Source: Arthrobacter sp. (GTDB lineage Bacteria; Actinomycetota; Actinomycetes; Actinomycetales; Micrococcaceae). Taken from it: 13,395 nt of DNA. Below the pieces are notes generated by a model. It searched no databases and was not told the origin of the DNA. It worked only from the letters and a program-made list of their open reading frames with translations. Location: the NCBI GenBank assembly GCA_031178585.1, contig JAPSIT010000044.1:1-13395 (forward strand). Direction: 5' to 3'. Below are positions 1 to 8,100 of the stretch, piece after piece; the first letter of the stretch is position 1, and each line of letters opens with the position of its first letter. Position numbers and translations under genes: made by a program.

Positions 1-80
1 GAACGTCCTGGCCGCGTCCTAGCCTTTCGGGAGGATCTTGAGTTCCAGGTTTCGCTTCTGGAGTTTGCCACCGAGACGGT

Positions 81-355
81 GCCGCAGGCCCGGACGAGCC
101 GCTCGCTGCGGAGCTTCCAGGTAGCGTGGGCGATGCCCGGGCGGTCGAGGGTTTCGGGGCGGGTCAGGTCACCAACGAGAAGTTCAACGCCGTCGGGAAG
201 GATGCGGGCGGCGCGGGCCTTATTCCGGACGGGCGCGGGCCTTATCCCGGACGAGGGCCCGCACGGTGTAGCCTGCGCACCGCCTCTGCCACGGCGTGGC
301 GGTCGATGCTTCCGGTGGCGCCGGCGACCAATACCTTTGCCGGAGGGCTCATCAT
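81..355 (-). pseudogene. Broken NmrA/SDR-type NAD(P)-binding oxidoreductase
   Basis: Read on the minus strand, an AAGGAG ribosome site lies 5 bases before an ATG at 355. The frame opens with the Rossmann start KVLVAGATGS, which is the NAD(P) glycine-rich loop of NmrA-like short-chain dehydrogenases. The second conserved Gly of the loop (usual GATGxIG) is Asp here. The frame slips near base 273. It resumes in another frame as GYTVRALVRDKARA, is disrupted again by a 22-bp tandem duplication, and resumes as ILPDGVELLVGDLTRPETL. It then jumps to a piece resembling the WKxRSERLVRASG helix that normally lies about 75 residues further on, implying an internal deletion. Beyond base 81 homology fades. 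Another frame runs to a stop at 19-21. The gene cannot make a working enzyme. Family assignment rests on remembered motifs. Confidence 0.72.
210..253. repeat. 22-bp tandem duplication
   Basis: Two adjacent 22-base copies (210-231 and 232-253) differ at one position only (t224 versus c246). They lie inside the oxidoreductase pseudogene. Because 22 is not a multiple of three, the duplication alone would destroy the reading frame. The single mismatch suggests it is not brand new. Confidence 0.85.
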
Positions 356-411
356 TTGTTCTCCTTGACTGAGGCTTCTGTCGTTTCACGCGCGATCACC
401 CACATCACGCT

Positions 412-699
412 TTATGCCGGCTGGCCCAAGGGCATGTCAGCGATGGGGTCGCCAAGAAAGTCTTCACCGACAACAAGTAACGAAATACGACGTCGAAATG
501 TCTTGGCAATGATCGCCATATCCATCGCTTCGCGGTGAGCTTGGTTGCAAGCATCAGCTTGGACAGCCACGGCACCGCTCCAGTGTTCTGCGCATGAGAG
601 GACCCTCATTGGCTTCTCATCGCCGTCTCAGGTCTTCAGGTCACCATGGAAGGTATCGAAGGCGATGAAATCATCTGGGCCTTCTTCCGGCCCGGACAT
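412..699 (-). pseudogene. Unrecognised short reading frame with an internal stop
   Basis: A minus-strand frame runs from an ATG at 699 to TAA at 412-414 and is interrupted once, by TGA at 628-630. The second half can start at ATG 609 and gives 65 residues that read like real protein, for example DMAIIAKTFRRRISLLVVGE. The pieces on both sides of the TGA are in the same frame. One explanation is a gene of about 95 codons with a nonsense mutation; a 65-residue gene is the alternative. I see no good ribosome site before either ATG. The stop lies 56 bases upstream of the oxidoreductase pseudogene start on the same strand, so the two could have been one operon. I do not recognise the family. Confidence 0.3.
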
Positions 700-719
700 C
701 GGGACAGTCTGGACACAAA

Positions 720-1220
720 ATGCTGAAAGCTCTGGAGAAAACCAACCACCACACCGAGCCGGTCGCATCATCCTTCCTTTTCGATCAGGTTGCGGCGCTG
801 CTCTGTTACGACCCCGCCGTGCGGTCCGGCGGACAGGACGCCTCAGGCGCCATGAGTGCTGCCGCTGGCCATGTCTGGTCAGCGCTCGGGCACTGCAAGC
901 TGTTCGACAGGACTGCAGTGGACAAGCTACGTGCTGAGCTAGCGTGGCTCACCGAAGCCTTGGCTCCGCTCAGCCACTCCGCTCCCGTACACGAACAGAC
1001 CCCGTGGAGCCTCCAAAACGCTGTCAACAGCCAGGGAACCGCCTATGAAGCGGCTTACGGCACTGCTCTCACCGCCCTCGAATCCGACCGGTACTTCCGG
1101 CTGGTGGCCGACCTCCAGCAGTTCTGCTCCACTCCCCCGGTTAGGCAGCGGCGCAGGCACCTCTACAGGGATGACTCCAAGTCCTGCAAAGCACTGGGTC
1201 CCGCCAACCAGACCGTATGA
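720..1220 (+). CDS. Truncated, degenerate CHAD-like protein
   Basis: This 166-residue frame resembles the first half of a CHAD domain, an alpha-helical domain that binds polyphosphate through conserved His and Arg/Lys residues. Recognisable parts are LLCYDPAVRSGGQDA (about residues 27-41), LRAELAWLTEAL (about 70-81) and TALTALESDRYFRLV (about 116-130). CHAD proteins usually carry a VHxMRVAxRRLRS-type helix. Here the aligned stretch is SGAMSAAAGHVWS, so the basic residues at those positions are gone. The second helical half of the domain (normally 250-300 residues in all) and the common N-terminal CYTH domain are also absent. The start has no convincing ribosome site. It lies in a stretch of broken genes, so it is probably a remnant, though the frame is open. 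The family call is by pattern recognition. Confidence 0.5.
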   Translation: MLKALEKTNHHTEPVASSFLFDQVAALLCYDPAVRSGGQDASGAMSAAAGHVWSALGHCKLFDRTAVDKLRAELAWLTEALAPLSHSAPVHEQTPWSLQNAVNSQGTAYEAAYGTALTALESDRYFRLVADLQQFCSTPPVRQRRRHLYRDDSKSCKALGPANQTV

Positions 1221-1229
1221 TTTCTCGAC

Positions 1230-1478
1230 CTAACCTTGGGCAGCCTGGGGTTGGAAGAGCCGCGCGCTTACATCATTGCGGAGAATGTGGAACTGTCCCC
1301 CATTGCCATTGACCGAGCCGTCGAGCACATAGAAGCCCCTCCCTGCGCCTGGCCCACCTGCAGCCCGGTCCAGGGCCTCGATGAGATGCCGGCCCAGATG
1401 CCCTTTCGGGCCAAGCGCCTTGATTTCTTCCAGTTCTTCGGTCGTCAGCCCTGCCAGTACAGCGTTGATTTCAGCCAT
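1230..1478 (-). CDS. Small hypothetical protein, 82 residues
   Basis: The ATG at 1478 is preceded by a purine-rich GGGGGAAGGG with about 6 bases of spacing, a good ribosome site that fixes the start. The product begins MAEINAVLAGLTTEELEEIK and contains a helical acidic/basic first half. A Gly-rich segment (GGPGAGRG, about residues 41-48) and a short C-terminal half with VLDGSVNGNGGQFHILRNDV follow. There is no signal peptide and no membrane segment. I do not recognise the family. The gene is divergent from the lipoprotein at 1678 and separated from it by about 200 bases. The ribosome site and plausible composition support it as real. Confidence 0.55.
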   Translation of the reverse strand: MAEINAVLAGLTTEELEEIKALGPKGHLGRHLIEALDRAAGGPGAGRGFYVLDGSVNGNGGQFHILRNDVSARLFQPQAAQG

Positions 1479-1540
1479 GACACACCCTTCCCCCAGTTGT
1501 GCAGGCTCATGTGGCCTGAGTCCATACGCTAGAGCACCGA

Positions 1541-1568
1541 GGTTGGGGCGACAAGAGCGTTCCCGACC
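1541..1568 (+). other. Hairpin in the 1479-1677 intergenic region
   Basis: GGTTGGGG (1541-1548) can pair with TCCCGACC (1561-1568) over eight pairs with two G-U wobbles, closing a 12-base loop. It sits between the divergent small gene and the lipoprotein. It is followed by a direct repeat, GGGCC-acc-GGGCC, at about 1573-1585. Nothing else in this 200-base gap is recognisable as a gene. Function is unknown. Confidence 0.3.
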
Positions 1569-1665
1569 TGCCGGGCCACCGGGCCTGAGAGGGTGCGCGC
1601 TTGGACTTATTGGAGACCTAACGTCACAAAACGCGACGGCATCCGAATCCGGACAAGCAACGCCC

Positions 1666-1671
1666 TACCCT
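1666..1671 (+). promoter_or_regulatory. Candidate -10 hexamer for a leaderless lipoprotein mRNA
   Basis: TACCCT fits the actinobacterial TANNNT -10 pattern and ends 6 bases before the GTG at 1678, so transcription would begin at the start codon. No -35 resembling TTGACA is found 16-18 bases upstream. The absence of a ribosome site before the GTG agrees with a leaderless transcript. Confidence 0.45.
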
Positions 1672-1677
1672 TGACAG

Positions 1678-2238
1678 GTGACATTGACTAAGATTCGCAC
1701 CGCCGCCGCGAGCTCGCTCGCCGCCGCAGGTCTCCTGTTTACTCTCGCCGCCTGTTCCACCCCGGCCGCCACGCAGCCAACTACTTCTGCACCCGCTTCC
1801 CCGGCAACTGCTTCATCCAGCGCTGCCGCCTCCGGGCCCTGCGACGGTGTGAAGGTCATCGTCGACTCGGGCGCCCTGAAGCAGCCTGCCGCTGATTCCT
1901 CCGTCTGCGTGCCTGTGGATGCGCCGACTCTCGCTTCCAAGGTGCTCGACGAGGCAAAGGTGAAAACCGAGGGCACCGACGCATATCCCAAGGAACTGGT
2001 GTGCCGTGTGAATGGTGTGCCCGCCGCAGATTTCGACATTGCCCACAAGGGCGGCACGTACCGGGAAGAATGCAAGAAGATGCCCGCCGCCTTTGCCTAC
2101 TGGGCGCTCTGGGTTAAGCCGGCCTCCGGTGCCTGGGGATACGCGCAGGAAGGCCTCGCCACCCTGAAGGTGAGCCCGGGACAGAGCCTGGAACTGCTCT
2201 TCACGGTCGACGGCGAACCGGCCGCCCCCAAGGCATGA
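1678..2238 (+). CDS. Lipoprotein with probable transcobalamin-like (DUF4430-type) domain
   Basis: The 186-residue product has a lipoprotein signal: basic N-terminus, hydrophobic stretch at about 9-23, and lipobox LAAC with the acylated Cys at 26. A Thr/Ser/Ala/Pro tether (about 27-52) would hold the rest outside the membrane. The globular part (55-180) has four cysteines (55, 77, 109, 132), enough for two disulfides, and a YWALWV...GAWGYAQEGL pattern. That pattern resembles the DUF4430/transcobalamin C-terminal-like family, small domains often found near cobalamin uptake genes. The stop overlaps the transporter start as ATGA, so the two are translationally coupled. The inferred role is capturing a vitamin, probably cobalamin, for that transporter. 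GTG 1678 is preferred because of the -10 spacing. A TTG at 1684 preceded by AGGTGA is the alternative. Confidence 0.7.
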   Translation: MTLTKIRTAAASSLAAAGLLFTLAACSTPAATQPTTSAPASPATASSSAAASGPCDGVKVIVDSGALKQPAADSSVCVPVDAPTLASKVLDEAKVKTEGTDAYPKELVCRVNGVPAADFDIAHKGGTYREECKKMPAAFAYWALWVKPASGAWGYAQEGLATLKVSPGQSLELLFTVDGEPAAPKA

Positions 2239-5135
2239 CCTTTCGACCCGCGCCGTTACGTGCAGGGGCGGCTCTCGCCGTCATATTCATCGCGGCGCGG
2301 GTCATCTACCGCATCCTTTTCAACGGGGCTGGCACCGGTGACCCGGTTCTGCTCAACATACCGGCGGTACCGCTGCCTGCCCCGTACGCCCATGTGGTCC
2401 TCCTTGGCCCGGTGACGGCACAAGGCCTGTGGGAGGCGGTCCTGTCCGCCCTGCCGATTGCCGGGATGATCCTCGGTTTCGGCCTGCTCAACGCCTGGGT
2501 GGACGTGGCCCGCGGCTTCGTGCACCTCGCCCGTGGCGGCCCCATGCAGGGCATAGCCCGGGTGCTTGTGGTGGCATGGGCGGCGCTCCCGGCGCTCTCC
2601 GACGCCGTGAACTCCGTGCGCCTGGCTTTTCGATTGCGGGGCGAACGATTCGGACCCCGTGCCCTTGTTCCCGTGCTCGAGCGCACCCTCGAGCACGCCG
2701 GCCGGGTCGCCGCGGCCCTGGAACTCCGTGGCTTCGGGAGCCGGGCTGGACACCAGCCCGGCCGCGGTTCCGAGGCACCGGTTCTCGTCCAGAACGCACA
2801 ATTCCGCATTGGTGACACCCGGGTGCATGTCGCCGGTTTCGCGCCGCCGAGCGGTTCAATTTCAGTCATCACCGGGCCGACGGGCTCCGGCAAGTCCACG
2901 ATCCTGCGAGGTATGGCCGGCCTCCTCTCACACGTTGACGGTGGAGAAATTTCCGGCACGCTGCGCGTCGCCGGAACGGACCGTGCCTCCGCGCCGCCGC
3001 GCGATACCGCCCACCTCATCGGCGTCGTATTGCAGAATCCGCGCGCTGCATTCGCCACCACCCGGGTCCGGGATGAAATTTCCCTCGCACTTGATCTGCG
3101 CGGCGTGGCATCCGGTACCGCCGAGGCCCGGGTGCTGGAGGTCGCGGAGCGTATAGGGGTGTCGGCGCTGCTGGACCGGAATCTGAGCACACTCTCGGCG
3201 GGTGAGGCAACGCTCGTCGCCATCGCCGCCGCCGTGGTGGAGCATCCGGTCCTGCTCCTCGTTGACGAGCCCCTGGCCGACCTCGACACCGCAGCACGCG
3301 GACGCGTCATCGCCGTACTCAACGCCCTCGCCAGCGAAGCGGGTGTCTGCGTCATCGTGGCCGAGCACCGGGCGGGATCGCTCGTACCCGTTGCCGACGC
3401 GTGGTGGACCCTCGACGACGGCGCCTTGGTCCCGGGTGTTGCGCCATCCCCGCCTTCTCCCCGGGCGGATGCCCGTCCAACGCCCGCACGGCCGGCGGAG
3501 CACGCGCCCGTGCTGACTGCGACGAAGCTCGCGGTGCACCGCCAAGGCAAGGCGCTTGTGCGGGACGCATCCCTGACGCTGCACCGCGGTGAAGTGGCCG
3601 CCCTGGTGGGGCCGAACGGGGCCGGGAAGTCGTCCCTCCTTGTGGCACTCGCCCTCGGTGAAGGCACTCTCGGTGAAAGTACGGCCGACGGCGGCCGGGT
3701 CGCCCTCGTGCCGGACGCCTCGGACGACCTCTTCACGAGGGACACCGTCGCAGCAGAGCTCCGTGCGGCGGACCGGCGTCGGTCCCGCCGAAAGAGCGGC
3801 CCACAACCTGCGCCTGGCGACGCTGCTTCGCGCCTAGCCCGTTTGCGGGGCGACGTCCGGATTCCCATTGGACACGAGCATCCCCGGGACCTTTCTGCAG
3901 GTGAGCGCAGGATTCTAGCCATTGCACTGCAGACCATGGACGAGCCACAGGTACTCCTGATCGATGAGCCCACCCGCGGGCTAGATCCCGTGGCCCGTGC
4001 GGCAGTCACGGCAGCGCTGCGGGCTGCCGCGGATGCCGGCACGGCGGTCCTGATCGCCACCCACGACCTCGATTTTGCGCACGGCCTCGGCGCCCGGATC
4101 CTCCCGATGCGAGACGGCGTAGCCCCCGCGTCCATGACGGAAGCCTTCCGGGCTGGTGCCGCCCCGGTTACTGCCGCTACAGCCAGTGCCGCCACAGCAC
4201 TGCACCTCGAGACAGCAGAGCGCACCACAGCACAGGGCACCACAGCACAGGGCACCACAGCACAACGCGTCGCAGCACCACCGTTCATCAACCGGCGAAC
4301 AGACATTCCAGCTGCGAAAAAATCGCGCCGCCTCCGGATGCCGTGGGGCGTCGAGCTCGCAGTTCTCGTGGCCGCAAACCTTTTGGCCCTGGGTGCTTTC
4401 TGCTGGCCGTTGCTCGCTGCGGCCCTCCCGCAAGATGCCGCCGCGGCCCTGCCCTACGCCGCGCTGGCTATTGCACCCCTCGCCGCGGTCGCCGTTATGG
4501 TGTCCCTCGACGGCTCGGTTCGCTCCGCACACACGGTGGCGTTGCTCGGCGTCCTGGCCGCCGTCGGCTCGGCGGTGCGGGTGGCGAGCACCGGCGTCGG
4601 GGGCGTGGAGGCAGTCTTTATCCTGCTGATCCTGGCCGGCCGGGCCTTCGGCGCCCGGTTCGGTCTGCTCCTCGGCGCCGCCACCATCGCCGTCTCAAGC
4701 GCATTGTGGAGTGGCATCGGCCCCTGGTCACCGTTCCAGATTTTCGCCTGTGCGTGGGTGGGCGCCGGGGCAGGACTGCTCCCGCGCCGGGTTCGGGGGC
4801 GCGCCGAGCTCTGGATGCTGTGCGGCTACGGCGTCTTTGCGTCGTATGTGTTCGGCCTGCTGACCAACCTGTGGTTCTGGCCCTTCGCAGTCGGTGCTGG
4901 AACAGGCATCTCCTACGTGGCCGGCGCGCCGCTGGGCACCAACCTCTCCAGCTTCTTTCTTTACTCCCTTTTGACGTCGACGGCGGGCTGGGACACCCTG
5001 CGTGCCGTCACCACGGTCATCGGAATCGCCGTCATAGGACGGGCTGTCCTCGCCGCGCTGCGGCGGGTCAAGCCGGTCTCCAGCGGAAGCGGGCATTCCG
5101 CTCACGCTGGAAACCGGCTTCAACTCACACCTTGA
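2235..5135 (+). CDS. Single-chain ECF vitamin transporter (T-A-A'-S fusion), probably for cobalamin
   Basis: The 966 residues carry every module of an energy-coupling factor transporter. Residues 1-170 are a short EcfT-like membrane part with two LRG coupling motifs (134-136, 164-166). The first ATPase spans about 190-400: Walker A GPTGSGKST 214-222, Q-loop VVLQNP, signature LSAGE 320-324, Walker B ending VDEP 343-346, switch His 378. The second spans about 427-630: Walker A GPNGAGKSS 459-467, signature LSAGE 553-557, Walker B ending DEP 577-579, His 610. Its Q-loop region reads VPDASDDLF and lacks the usual Gln. A low-complexity linker leads to a multi-helix S component (about 703-943). That region, with LTNLWFWPF at about 876-884, resembles CbrT-type cobalamin binders. 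The substrate is supported by this resemblance, the DUF4430-like lipoprotein overlapping by four bases, and convergent metH. Transport of another vitamin is not excluded. Confidence 0.85.
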   Translation: MTFRPAPLRAGAALAVIFIAARVIYRILFNGAGTGDPVLLNIPAVPLPAPYAHVVLLGPVTAQGLWEAVLSALPIAGMILGFGLLNAWVDVARGFVHLARGGPMQGIARVLVVAWAALPALSDAVNSVRLAFRLRGERFGPRALVPVLERTLEHAGRVAAALELRGFGSRAGHQPGRGSEAPVLVQNAQFRIGDTRVHVAGFAPPSGSISVITGPTGSGKSTILRGMAGLLSHVDGGEISGTLRVAGTDRASAPPRDTAHLIGVVLQNPRAAFATTRVRDEISLALDLRGVASGTAEARVLEVAERIGVSALLDRNLSTLSAGEATLVAIAAAVVEHPVLLLVDEPLADLDTAARGRVIAVLNALASEAGVCVIVAEHRAGSLVPVADAWWTLDDGALVPGVAPSPPSPRADARPTPARPAEHAPVLTATKLAVHRQGKALVRDASLTLHRGEVAALVGPNGAGKSSLLVALALGEGTLGESTADGGRVALVPDASDDLFTRDTVAAELRAADRRRSRRKSGPQPAPGDAASRLARLRGDVRIPIGHEHPRDLSAGERRILAIALQTMDEPQVLLIDEPTRGLDPVARAAVTAALRAAADAGTAVLIATHDLDFAHGLGARILPMRDGVAPASMTEAFRAGAAPVTAATASAATALHLETAERTTAQGTTAQGTTAQRVAAPPFINRRTDIPAAKKSRRLRMPWGVELAVLVAANLLALGAFCWPLLAAALPQDAAAALPYAALAIAPLAAVAVMVSLDGSVRSAHTVALLGVLAAVGSAVRVASTGVGGVEAVFILLILAGRAFGARFGLLLGAATIAVSSALWSGIGPWSPFQIFACAWVGAGAGLLPRRVRGRAELWMLCGYGVFASYVFGLLTNLWFWPFAVGAGTGISYVAGAPLGTNLSSFFLYSLLTSTAGWDTLRAVTTVIGIAVIGRAVLAALRRVKPVSSGSGHSAHAGNRLQLTP
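4224..4268 (+). repeat. Three in-frame 15-bp tandem repeats in the transporter linker
   Basis: Copies at 4224-4238, 4239-4253 and 4254-4268 encode TTAQG, TTAQG and TTAQR. A weaker related unit (encoding TAER) precedes them. The first two copies are identical and the third differs near its end. They fall in the linker between the second ATPase and the S component, where a five-residue change in length should be tolerated. Confidence 0.85.
5070..5120. terminator. 51-base near-perfect hairpin, probable bidirectional terminator
   Basis: The arm 5070-5085 is complementary to 5105-5120 with a single mismatch on the plus strand, which becomes a G-U pair on the minus strand. Inside it, AGCGG (5088-5092) pairs with CCGCT (5098-5102) around the loop GCATT, with a 2x2 internal mismatch. 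The hairpin starts 4 bases after the metH stop on the minus strand. It covers the last codons of the transporter on the plus strand. There is no clear T-tract on either side, as is common for GC-rich actinobacterial terminators. Confidence 0.7.
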
Positions 5136-8100
5136 AGTACTTCGCCTCCGGGTGGTGGAACACGAACGCGTCCGTGGACTGTTCGGGGTGCAACATCAGC
5201 TCATCGCTCAGGACCACGCCCATCCGCTCGGGATGCAGCAGCTCCACCACCTTGCGGCGGTCCTCCATGTCCGGGCATGCGGGGTAGCCGAGCGAGAAGC
5301 GCGCCCCGCGGTAGTCGAGCTTGAAAAGCCCGGCTTTGTCCTTCGGCTCCTCGGCCGCGAAGCCCAGCTCGGAGCGGATGCGTGCATGCCAGAACTCCGC
5401 CAGCGCTTCGGTCAGCTGCATGACCAGGCCGTTGAGCTCGTAGTAGTCACGGTAGTGATTGCCCTTGAACAGCTCCGCGGTCACCTCGTCGACATTCCCG
5501 CCGGCGGTGACCAGCTGCACCGGCAGGACGTCCACCTGCCCCGATTCGCGCGAACGCACAAAGTCGGAAAGGCACAGGTGCCGGTCGCGGCGCTGGCGCG
5601 GGAAGTCGAAACGCAGCCGCTCGGTGCCTATCGGACCGCCTGAGCCGCCGTCGGGGGCGAGAAGTCCCGCCGTGCCGAGTACGCCGTCGGGATCCGTTCC
5701 GTGGTGCAGCACCAGCACCTGTTCGCCCTCGGACACCACGGGGAAATAGCCGTAGGCGACCGACGCGTCGAGCATCTGCTCGGCGAGGATGCGGTCCATC
5801 CAGTACCGCAGACGCGGCCGGCCCTCACGTTCCACCAGCTCCTCATAGGAGGCGCCGTCCTCGCCGCGGCCGGGCTTGAGACCCCACTGCCCCATGAACG
5901 TGGCGCGCTCATCGAGGAAAGCCGCAAAGTCGTGGAGGGCGACACCGCGCACGATGCGTGTGCCCCAGAACGGCGGCGCAGGCACGGGGTTGTCGGAGGC
6001 CACGTCGGAACGTCCGGGCATCGCCTCCGGCTCGGTTAGCGTGACCTTCGCACCCGTCCGGTGGAGGCGCTTCTTCAGGGGTGGGAGGCCGACGGCGTCC
6101 GGCGCCTCGCCGCGGGCGACGCGCACCAGCGGCTCCATCAGCGACAGGCCCTCAAAGGCGTCCTTGGCGTAACGGACCTCGCCGTCGAACTGCCCCGCCA
6201 AATCCTGCTCCACGTAGGCGCGGGTCAGGGCTGCCCCGCCGAGGATCACCGGCCACTTCTTTCCAAGCCCCCGGGACTGCAGTTCCGCGAGGTTCTCCTT
6301 CATCACCACGGTGGATTTCACAAGCAGCCCGGACATGCCGATGACGTCGGCGTCGTGCTCCTCCGCTGCGGCGATGATATCGGCGATCGGCTGCTTGATG
6401 CCAAGGTTGATCACCTTGTAGCCGTTGTTGGTGAGGATGATGTCCACCAGGTTCTTGCCGATGTCGTGCACGTCGCCGCGCACGGTGGCGATCACCATGG
6501 TGCCCTTGCCCGAAGCATCCGATTTCTCCATATGCGGCTCAAGCAGCGCGACGGCGCTTTTCATCACCTCGGCGGACTGCAGTACGAACGGCAGCTGCAT
6601 CTCACCGGCGCCGAACCGCTCACCGACAACCTTCATGCCCTCAAGCAGATAGTCGTTGATGATCGCCAGAGGTCCGATGCCTTCGCTGCGGGCAAGGTCG
6701 AGGTCCTCTTCGAGTCCCTTGCCCTCGCCGTCGATGATGCGCCGCTGCAGGCGTTCGCCGGTGGGCAGCGCCGCAAGTTCCGCCGCGCGCTGGTCGCGCA
6801 GCGCCGCGGTGTCGACGCCGGCGAACATGTCCAGCATGCTGGCCAAGGGGTCGTACGTGACGTTGCCGTCGGCGTCGTACTCGCGGCGGTCCCAGACGAG
6901 ATCCAAAGCCACCTTGCGCTGCTCCTCCGGCAGTGAAGCGAGCGGCACGATCTTGGCCGCATCGATGATGCCGCTGGACAGGCCGGCCTGCACGGCCTCG
7001 TGCAGGAACACCGAGTTCAGAACGATGCGCGCTGCCGGGTTCAGGCCGAAGGACACGTTCGAGACGCCGAGCGTGGTGTGGATGCCCGGGTACTTCGCGG
7101 TGATCTGGCGGATGGCCTCGATGGTTTCGATGCCGTCCCGGCGGGTTTCTTCCTGCCCGGTGGCGATGGGGAAGGTCAGGGCGTCGACGATGATGTCCTC
7201 GACGCGCATCCCCCACTCGCCCACCAGGGCCTCGACGAGGCGCGAGGCGATGGCCACCTTGCCCTCGGTGGTGCGTGCCTGGCCCTGCTCGTCGATGGTC
7301 AGGGCGATCACCGCCGTGCCGTGTTCCTTCACGAGCGGCATGATGCGCGCGAAGCGGCTTTCGGGGCCGTCGCCGTCCTCATAGTTGACGGAGTTGATGA
7401 TCGGGCGTCCGCCGATGTGTTCGAGGCCAGCTTGCAACACCGGCGGTTCAGTGGAATCGATCACCAGCGGGAGCGTGGATGCTGAAGCGAAACGTGAGAC
7501 GACTTCCTTGATGTCGGCCACGCCGTCGCGCCCCACGTAGTCGATACACACATCGAGCAGGTGCGCTCCCACGCGGATCTGCTCGCGGGCAATATCGACG
7601 CAATCATCCCAACGCTCTTCGAGCATCGCCTGGCGGAAGGCCTTCGAACCGTTCGCGTTGGTGCGTTCACCGATTGCGAGGTAGGAGGACTCCTGGTCGA
7701 AATTCACGTGCTGGTAGAGGGAGGCGATGCCGGCTTCCCGTTCGGTGGGAACGCGGCCGCCTGTTTTGCTCCCGCTGGCGGGGCTGGTCCCGCCGCTGCT
7801 GCCGGACGCGCTGCGGAAAGGCGCAAGGCGCTCGACGACGGCGGCCATGTGTTCCGGCGTCGTACCGCAACATCCGCCGACCAGACCCAGGCCGAACTCT
7901 CGTACGAACTGCTCGTGCGAGGTGGCGAGTTCGACAGGCGACAGCGGATAGTGCGCGCCGTCGGCGGTGAGGACCGGCAAACCCGCATTGGGCATGCAGG
8001 CGATCGCCACGGAGGACTGCTTGGACAGGTGGCGCAGGTGCTCGCTCATCTCATCAGGCCCGGTGGCACAGTTCAGGCCGATGGCGTCGACGCCAAGCGG

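Noticed and set aside
1585..1596. CTGAGAGGGTGC, resembling the thi-box of a TPP riboswitch
   Set aside because: The second conserved half (ACCTGATCC... and GCGnAGGGA) is not found downstream in the expected order, so only a chance partial match remains.
1479..1677. Cobalamin riboswitch before the lipoprotein
   Set aside because: I looked for the B12-box-type sequence and its flanking core and found none; the candidate leaderless start also argues against a 5' riboswitch.
2306..4306. 666-codon open frame on the minus strand
   Set aside because: It is antisense to the ECF transporter, is rich in Arg, Ser and Ala with no domain-like pattern, and is a high-GC codon artefact.
4343..5287. 314-codon plus-strand frame
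   Set aside because: Out of frame with the transporter S component and extremely Arg-rich; it runs across the metH 3' end as well.
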